Shown: in pieces, positions 57,370-64,000 of the stretch
How positions within the stretch are numbered: the first letter of the stretch is position 1
How the letters are laid out: every line of letters begins with the position of its first letter
Assembly (NCBI GenBank): GCA_902702965.1
Contig: CACRXP010000116.1
Span: 1,112,273-1,176,272, forward strand
Reading direction: 5' to 3'
Length of the DNA stretch: 64,000 bases
Origin: Spirometra erinaceieuropaei
Lineage: Eukaryota; Platyhelminthes; Cestoda; Diphyllobothriidea; Diphyllobothriidae
The notes under the pieces: generated by a model
What the model was told of the DNA's origin: nothing
Databases searched by the model: none
Seen by the model: only the letters and a program-made list of their open reading frames with translations
Made by a program: the position numbers and the translations under genes

Positions 57370-57640
57370 ACAACACTACGGCGCCTTCTGATGCAAACTA
57401 GGGACACGCTACCACCCGCTGAAATCACAGCAGTTGTCAACAAACTTAGTTGCACTGAGGACGACTGCAACTAGGTTGGAGAAACTGGGCGGAAATTGCA
57501 GACCCGCATAAAAGAGCACAAATCGAAGACTCGGGGGCTAGACCTAAACTCTCAACAAGCAACACACGTTGGAGAAACTGGACATACTTTCGATCTTCAG
57601 AGAGCTACCATCTTAGGCCGGGTTAACACAAAGCCAGGAC
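57370..57640 (+). mobile_element. Penelope-like GIY-YIG fragment 6, plus strand
   Basis: Same block on the opposite strand: CTEDDCN, a stop, [20 protein letters not shown] and ATHVGETGHTFDLQRATILG. It and fragment 5 are about 70% alike and stand head to head, 100 nt apart. Confidence 0.7.
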
Positions 57641-57659
57641 GGCTCATTTGCTAACAATG

Positions 57660-58045
57660 ATCCACAATCTTTTGGTGTCGCACGGGTCTTACTGGTCATG
57701 AGATTACTCACAGTTGTGGAATTCGTCGCAATGTCATCACAACAAATATACCTCCTCCAGTTGACAACTCCCTACAAACATCACGTCCAACCACACCCAT
57801 ACCGGCATCTCCACACCACTAACTCACCAGCCACAGTTCCCACTGTCCTCACTGTCATCAAATATCCGCGTCGAACATCAGCCCACTTAAGTACTTGCCA
57901 ATTCATCGCACCGAGACTGACGTAGCAGTTTTTGGAGCCTCAATATAAACCCGTCAAACCTGTTTCACTTGTCAACACTGTTAAAGGATATTACTCTGAC
58001 CGGGTGGGTCTATTTGACCATATGTACATAATTTCATACACGTCT
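57660..58045 (+). mobile_element. Decayed RTE 3' coding end
   Basis: Frame reads include SHCPHCHQISAS, then LPIHRTET and TCQHC, matching the last two C2H2 fingers of the RTE at 3094-3290 with stops. It follows the Penelope-like fragment directly. Confidence 0.5.
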
Positions 58046-58068
58046 TCATAAAATTGTACTTTGCATCG

Positions 58069-59210
58069 TTCCATGCATGCCCATGCGACAGTTCGACCGT
58101 CGTTGCTGACGATGCTTACAGAGTGCTCCACAGCAAGGGAAGAACAGCATGACGACTTGCGTGTGATTTAGTTTATAGTGAACGTACACTTGCGAAGCGT
58201 CTACCGCACTCTCTATTCCTCGCCCATCTGGGTCCGCTGTTAAGACACAGTCAAGAAGACCGGAGGCGGGAGAGAGCACAGGCGGCCGGCACGGCCGGAT
58301 CCGTACCTAGGTTTACCAGCGCATCTCCTGGTCCACAGCAAACACTTGGCAAGGATCTTAACCAACTACAAAATAAACGGGCCAGGAAGAGGAGGATGAC
58401 TGGGCGACCACGCCCACGACCTATGCTTCCATCGGGGACGAAAACGCGTTTACCGACAGGAAACCAGCTGCCGGAGAACTGTCCGCGGACACCAGGCCGC
58501 AAGAGCTACGGTTTGCTTAATCATGGCATGGAAGACGCATACAATCATACGCGCAACAGAGTAACCACATGAAGAAGGAGCCGAGACGCACACTTCCCAA
58601 TTGCTTGAGAGGTAGCAATCGGATGCTTGCGGTGGATGATGATGTTGTGTGATGCAGATATTGGTGGGTGATGATGGAATGGTGTGGCATAGGCGGCGGT
58701 TGACTACCGAAGATTTTCGTGGATGCGCATGTAACCTAATAGGCCCACGTGGTGAGTGGATGTGCGGGAGCAATGAAAGCAGCTGAGGCGAATGAGGCGA
58801 GTGCATGTGGATGCTCCAGGCACGGGTTCATCAGTCTCTGTGTGATGGACACGCAAGTGACCCACAAGGCCGATGTACTAGGTGGATGCACGGGAACAGC
58901 GTGGAGAGGAAATGTCGGCGGTGTCAGTGTCGGTTTCGGAGATGGTGGCGGCAGTGGTGGGGCTGCTGATGGTGGACGCGTTGGGGGATGGGGTGTGTGT
59001 TGGGCTAGGCGTGGTGGGTGTGCAGGATGTGCTGGGTGTGGTGGAGTTGATGGTGTTGGCCGGCATGTGAGTTCAGGTAGACATGCTGGCTGCCCAAGAT
59101 GTGCTGCGTGTGTCGAGATTGCGGCAAATTCCGCAGTCGTGGATACGCATTTGGCCTAGTAGGCCAGTGCGGTGCGTAAATGTGCGAGGGCAATGTGGAC
59201 AGTGGAGGTA
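58069..59210 (-). mobile_element. RTE 3' end, minus strand
   Basis: On minus, 59,205-59,090 encodes FTHRTGLLGQMRIHD, a decayed last C2H2 finger. A Pro/Thr/Ser-rich spacer and further finger-like blocks follow (LGHLRIH pattern decayed near 58,800). The 3' UTR is at 58,700-58,350 (CAATTGGGAAGTGTG) and the terminal tail at 58,345-58,069. The tail follows the coding end in the same order as at 1-4378. Confidence 0.6.
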
Positions 59211-59213
59211 CCA

Positions 59214-59338
59214 GGTGCTACACAAGTTTGTCTGACTACAAATTTATTCATGCGTAATTCCCCGTTGCTGTGCCCATTCTGTGGGGTACACAGTGGACCT
59301 CTTCACTCATAACGACGAAATTTTGAAATTGTCCGTCT
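59214..59338 (+). repeat. RTE tail scrap
   Basis: GTGGGGTACACAGTGGACCTC and a decayed AACGACGAAATTTTGAAATTGTC correspond to the last 120 nt of the RTE 3' UTR (4330-4378). Confidence 0.4.
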
Positions 59339-59339
59339 T

Positions 59340-60520
59340 ACCTGGATTTGCCTCGATTAAAGTGCTCTGTAGATGAAAGATTTGGGGGTGTCTGAAGTGA
59401 TTTTCCGGTTCTTCGCATTCGATTTGCAAATCAAGCCCGTCAGATCTTGGGAAATGAAAGTAGGAGTCAAAAGATGTCTGGAGCCATTTTAGAAGGTGGC
59501 ATGCGTCTCGACATTTCAGTTAGAGCTCTCTTAGTTATATTGCCTGTCTGTAAATTCCACTGTCACTGAGTAATGCGATGGGCTGGGGGGAGAGTGTCTT
59601 CTTTGTGCGTCTTATGGAGGCCATGTCTTCAGCTCCCGCCGTGTTCTAGTCGGTCAGCGACCTTGTTCTTCAGTCCTCTTTTGCCAACCACACGCCAACT
59701 CTTTTACGAAATTGGACTGTTGCGCGACACAAAACTGACGCACATCCATTAAGATCCTAGCCTTCGGAAAGTTGTGCGTCCAGTCCGATGCGACGACGAA
59801 GTAACGATAAAAAAACGTATCCAAGTAGTCCCACCGGTTAAACAGTTTATTTCCTTCATTGTCTACCCTTTCGATCTGAGAGATATGTCAGGTCTACCAA
59901 AAGGACATCACCCATAAATGGGCACCATGCATTTTATTACAGCCCCATACAATGCCACCAGGGCCTTCAGTCAAATCGCACTTTGAACGTTGTTTTAAGC
60001 ATCTAAATGCCTGATGGGTTTCTCATGACATTTTCCTTCGAAACCGCACCCTATTGTACGACAGGGGCCGGATCTCTCCTCGCCGACATTTTCTTCACGA
60101 TGTCTATCAGTTAGTGGTAGTGGTAATAGTGTATGGAACTAAACTATCTTATCTCGCATTATCGTAGTAACAACGTTCTGTCGTTGAACGATGAACATTT
60201 CAGAAATAATAATCTCGTGCGTTTGAGAGGGGAAATTCCCGAAAGAGTGGTAAGCACTTATTCGAGGCCACTAAAGATCTTGGTCGATATGCCACTGCTG
60301 TCGTGAATTCCAGCGTTCTAACGGAAATGTAAGCAGCTAGTTTGATTCGTAATTATGCATCAGTGGGGAGTGTCTAGTTATCAGGTCAGCAGAGATCTGA
60401 TTTACTGAGTGCAAGTGTCAAACCTTATGAGAAGCTAATCGAGCGCGAGGTCATTTAGAGACGTTAGCTGAAGGTGTATATAGTAAGATGAACGTTCGGC
60501 CTTTTAGGAAGTGTGGGAAA
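59340..60520. other. No recognisable feature
   Basis: Neither coding motif nor repeat match was noticed. Confidence 0.35.
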
Positions 60521-60529
60521 GGACGAATG

Positions 60530-61575
60530 TCAAGTCAGTTTAAGTCAGTTTATTAAGGGAATGGGGTTTTTACCATTGAGCTCCCTATTCATATCGATAA
60601 ACAGAAATAGAATCATCAGTTACATCAGCAAATTCGGAAATTAAAAAGTTAACTGTAAGTGTGAGCCGGGCGCAAACTGCCGCCGCCAAAACAATCGTGA
60701 TTATATGTACAGTAGTTTCTCAGCAAATGAGCCTCTAGTCTACAATTAAAGGACTCGACAGTTTGGGAAAGAACCACCGCATCAGGGAGTCCGTTGACTG
60801 CTGCAATGACCCTGTGAGAGAAGGCGTTCCGTCGGACGTCCGAATGAGCCAACTTCCTCTGCAGTTTGAAGGGATGACCACGCAGACGGTCAGTCCCGGC
60901 CAATTCGAAGAATTCATCAAAGTCTAGGGCGCACTCACAGCCTCTGACAATCCTGTAGGTTTGAATGAGATCGCCGCGCAGTTGCCTGTAATTTAGAGGA
61001 AAGAGATTTAGTTCGGTCAGCCTGGTTTCGTAAGGATGATGATGAAGATTCTTGACCATCTCGGTAGCCATCGCCTGTACTCTTTCCAGTCGTTGATAAT
61101 CGTTCTTCAACCACGGTCGCCAGGCTTGGACTTCATATTCTAAGTGAGACCGGACGAATGTCCCATAGCTTTTCCAGAACAGCTCTTTATCGATTTGCAC
61201 AAAACCTCGCCTCAGCGCAAATAACACCCTTATCGCACTTTTGGCTGCCTTTTGACACTGTGATGATGGTCTCAGCGAGGAGGTCACATAGGACGCCCAG
61301 GTCTTTCTGTTCCACAACATTTGAAAGGGGCTGACCACCAAGGACGTATTGAAAGTAATCGTCCTCCTTACTGGTCTTTTTGGTGCGGAGTCTCAGGACC
61401 ACACATTTGTCCGCATTAAAATTAAGGAGCCAACAATTTGGCCAGTTGTTCAGGCGGTTGAGACTGTCTTGAAGCGCAGACAGGTACGCACTTCAAGACG
61501 GTCTCAACCGCCTGAACAATTGGCCAGGTCGTTGGCTCCGTAATTTTAATGCGGACAAATGTGTGGTCCTGAGAC
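60530..61575 (-). mobile_element. CR1-like LINE 3' part with folded 5' end, minus strand
   Basis: On minus from 61,477: LQDSLNRLNNWPNC, LLNFNADKCVVLRL, LSNVVEQKDLGVL, then WKSYGTFVRSHLEYEVQAW, LERVQAMATEMVKNL and LNLFPLNYRQLRGDLIQTYR. These are the RT thumb and C-terminal domain of CR1-like LINEs. The last 230 codons (61,341-60,649) are open without a stop. A frame change near 61,340 and loss of everything 5' of the thumb make it inactive. The tail ends near an AATAAACTGACTT string about 60,555. Confidence 0.8.
61390..61575. repeat. Inverted duplication at the LINE 5' end
   Basis: Arms 61,390-61,477 and 61,488-61,575 are reverse complements over about 88 nt with roughly eight mismatches, split by about 10 nt. 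The left arm is the LINE's RT-thumb coding sequence. The right arm is the same sequence inverted. Confidence 0.9.
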
Positions 61576-61579
61576 AAAT

Positions 61580-64000
61580 GGCCCGGTAAATTTCTGTAAA
61601 TTCTCGCCCGAAGACAGTTTAACATGTCTTTCTTGACTAAACACCTTCCTGTCAATTGTTCAAACTTGTCCTCCGAGCAGGTGTGGCGGATCGAAGCTAC
61701 TGTCGCTTAGATGACCCTGGCTTAACTGAAGGGCCTGAATGCTCCTTCCGTCCTAGCAAGCGTCATCTGGGACCGATACAGGTCATCGGCAGATCGGAAG
61801 ATGGTAGTGCCAAGAGGAAGGAAACGGAATCAAGACTTCACCATCTCCCGGCACACTTCAGCATGTAAACCGTTCGAGTGTCTCAGCGATTCCAGGTGGA
61901 AGAAGACTCATATAAACGTAGAATTTCCTACACAGTAGCGAATAATATTTTTTGCAAATAGAAATCTACTTTCCTCAGGAAATTATAGACCGAAGCGCTG
62001 GAGTTACATGTTGCTACAGCGAATTTCACCCAAGTCAGATTTTAGTTTGAAAAGAATAAGTAAATAGCAAGTGAAACTATGGTTTCGCAACTTCTGAAAT
62101 ATCTTCTTTAGCTAGTGATAGTTATTCGTCCACAGGTACCAATTTCAATGTGGTCTGCTGTTTCACCCGAGCTGAAAGAACCCATCTCCGACTGTTTGTG
62201 TTACTTTCAGATGCATGCTTGGGGTTATTCTCCCTCTTCAGAATGAGCATTGGAATTTGCAGTTGTTACTTGCTCTCGTAGGCTACGGAGTCGTGTTCCA
62301 TTCTACCACTCCTACCGCGACAGGAGGAAAAAGAGTAAAAATGGAGCCCTTTTTATAACGCAATTTGTCAACTATTAAGTCAATGACGTGTAATTTTTGG
62401 AAATCATTACCCGTTTTGTTTGGAAACCACCAATTAAGCCACCCGGCATAAAAGCTTTCATGTCTAACTTATTTGTTTTAAGCATGATCCAACTATCATT
62501 TTTGGTTTGCCACTTTGTTTTTAGCCCAGTGACCGGAGTTGCAATTCGACATAAAGTATGTCCTTATTTGACCTGCTTACTCAGAAGGACACGATGACAT
62601 GCTAAAAACAGGAAAATGTATAGGAATAATTTTACTAACGGAGGTGTCCTGTTTGGTTTAGAGGCTTTGAAGTCCGCTCAGGAAGGACGCTGAAGGACCT
62701 CAGATTCCCATAATCCGATCATCATGCCACACCAAGTCTTCTACTAAAGGAGGTTTCGAAATAAGGGCTTTAAGAGGCGAAACTCTCAAATATGTTTTAA
62801 CCTCCATCTAGTCCACTTCCTTCCGTGATACATTGATGTTAACGTTTGGCCCTCCAATCTCACTTGACGAGTGTTATACGGGCAGCCTACTGAATTATGT
62901 TTGAGTACACGAGATTTAGTTAGAATGGCGTCAGTGACACTGTTAGGACGGAGTTCTCACTGGCCTAGCTTCCAGTTAACCGTGCGGTCACTTTCCCTCC
63001 TAATCCAGCGAACGGCTAGGTCACGTGCTCTCGAAATACATACAGTGTCATTGGTCTGTTGCATTGACATATTACCCTCGATGTAAGCAGTACTTCTTCT
63101 AGCAAATACCGCGCTCAACGACGCGAACTCCATGGATTTGTACAACTACGCCATCCTATCCCACTTCTGCGCCGCTAGCTCGCTTAAGGTCGGCAAATTA
63201 AATAGGTAAAAGTATTTATTCATCAGGATTGCATACAGCCGCTTTTAAAACCCTCGCGATTGTGCAATAAATTAGCTGTCTCCGTCTCCTTCAACAGCTT
63301 ACTTCACAGTTTCATGGGCTAATATTTCGTCTTGGGTATTCCCCTTTTAAATTAAAAATTCCACGACACACTTACGTTATTTCAGTTGTGTAACTGCTTC
63401 CTCAGGCCATTTCATGGCTTTCTTCTGCGTCCTTACACGATCACTTATTATTTTCGTTAAAACTTTTGCGGAGCGACCTTGGCAATGGAGTATTGGTTGG
63501 AGCTTTCTCGTTGCGTTTTGACCTTGTATCGAACACTCCAGTGACTTCCGAAAACTGCTCTAAATACACATTTCAGTTTTTATATTGCATATTCAAAGTT
63601 CACCTTTTTTAAACTGCCGTCGCTTGCTCGAATGGGACTCCCTTCGCCTTTCCCTCTGTCTGCCCTAAGGTCCCACCCGTAAAACTCCTATTACCACCGT
63701 ACCCGAATTACAGGCCCCATGGTACCCCTACCGCCAGTGGGGCTGCAGGATCAAACCCGACCCATTTATAACTTCCAAATCATTGGGCATTAAAGCAATT
63801 TATCCTTAGATCTTCTTGCCTTCTGTTGTCGTCTAAAAGAAGAAATTTAAACGAGTAGTCTTTACTGTGCTCATCTTACCGAGTATCTTTAACTTGTCCA
63901 ATGGGAACTCCACAGGTTTCCTTACTTTCAGTATTTTTAGGTTGAGAAAAACCTATAAATGTAGTTTTAGCGCGTCCTAATTTAATTTGCCTCCGGTTTA
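61580..64000. other. No recognisable feature
   Basis: Open frames are all below 80 codons and match no family I know. Near 62,136-62,290 a stretch after TCCACAG stays open for about 48 codons on the + strand, but no partner exon or domain supports a gene. Confidence 0.35.

Noticed and set aside
58749..59159. 136-codon Gly/Val-rich plus-strand frame
   Set aside because: Antisense shadow of the GC-rich RTE zinc-finger and spacer sequence on the minus strand.
1..64000. Bacterial-type features (operons, CRISPR array, phage or toxin-antitoxin genes)
   Set aside because: None seen. Spliced gene structure and retroelement content show animal nuclear DNA, and the regular repeats are microsatellites or telomere-like.

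Overview
The window reads as animal nuclear DNA: one long spliced gene with GT-AG introns, surrounded by old retroelements. Degenerate TTAGGG-like tracts, the retroelement mix and the RTE peptide style suggest a flatworm, most likely a diphyllobothriidean tapeworm (Spirometra/Schistocephalus type). The species is an inference that I could not check.

The only host gene I can establish lies on the + strand from 22,554 to 56,516. It is a membrane receptor guanylate cyclase in 17 coding exons. All exon phases agree and together give 3,591 nt (1,196 codons plus stop). In order the protein has a signal peptide, an ANF-receptor-like ectodomain (exons 1-3), one membrane span (exon 4), a juxtamembrane segment (exon 5), a kinase-homology pseudokinase (exons 6-11), a dimerisation coiled coil (exon 12), the cyclase domain (exons 13-16) and a basic, Ser-rich tail of about 120 residues (exon 17). 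Candidate poly(A) signals follow at 56,777 and 56,888.

The flank before the gene (1-22 kb) is mostly dead transposons. These are a nearly complete RTE-type LINE with C-terminal C2H2 fingers (1-4.38 kb), LINE 3' ends (4.65 and 7.14 kb), an RT scrap (5.4 kb), a Ty3/gypsy remnant (6.1-7.1 kb), a CR1/Jockey-like LINE on the - strand (7.86-9.9 kb), a foldback element (13.5 kb), a second CR1-like LINE on + (13.9-15.7 kb), a Penelope-like fragment (17.9 kb), a tRNA-like sequence (18.9 kb) and a head-to-head repeat pair (20.2/20.9 kb).

The gene's introns hold more of the same. Penelope-like GIY-YIG fragments sit at 38.1, 40.6, 45.4-46.0 and 49.3 kb. Two elements have terminal inverted repeats around a tRNA-like core (38.4 and 50.6 kb). 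There is a perfect 101-nt-arm palindrome (38.8-39.1 kb), a 416-bp element with 25-bp terminal inverted repeats and an 8-bp target duplication whose interior is telomere-like repeat (44.55-44.98 kb), two solo RTE 3' tails (46.4 and 52.2 kb) and an assembly gap (39,761-40,103). Downstream of the gene are two opposed Penelope-like fragments, two RTE 3' ends and a CR1-like LINE whose 5' end folds back on itself (61.4 kb).

No rRNA, CRISPR array or bacterial feature is present. The most unusual material is in the small inverted-repeat elements rather than in a new protein system.
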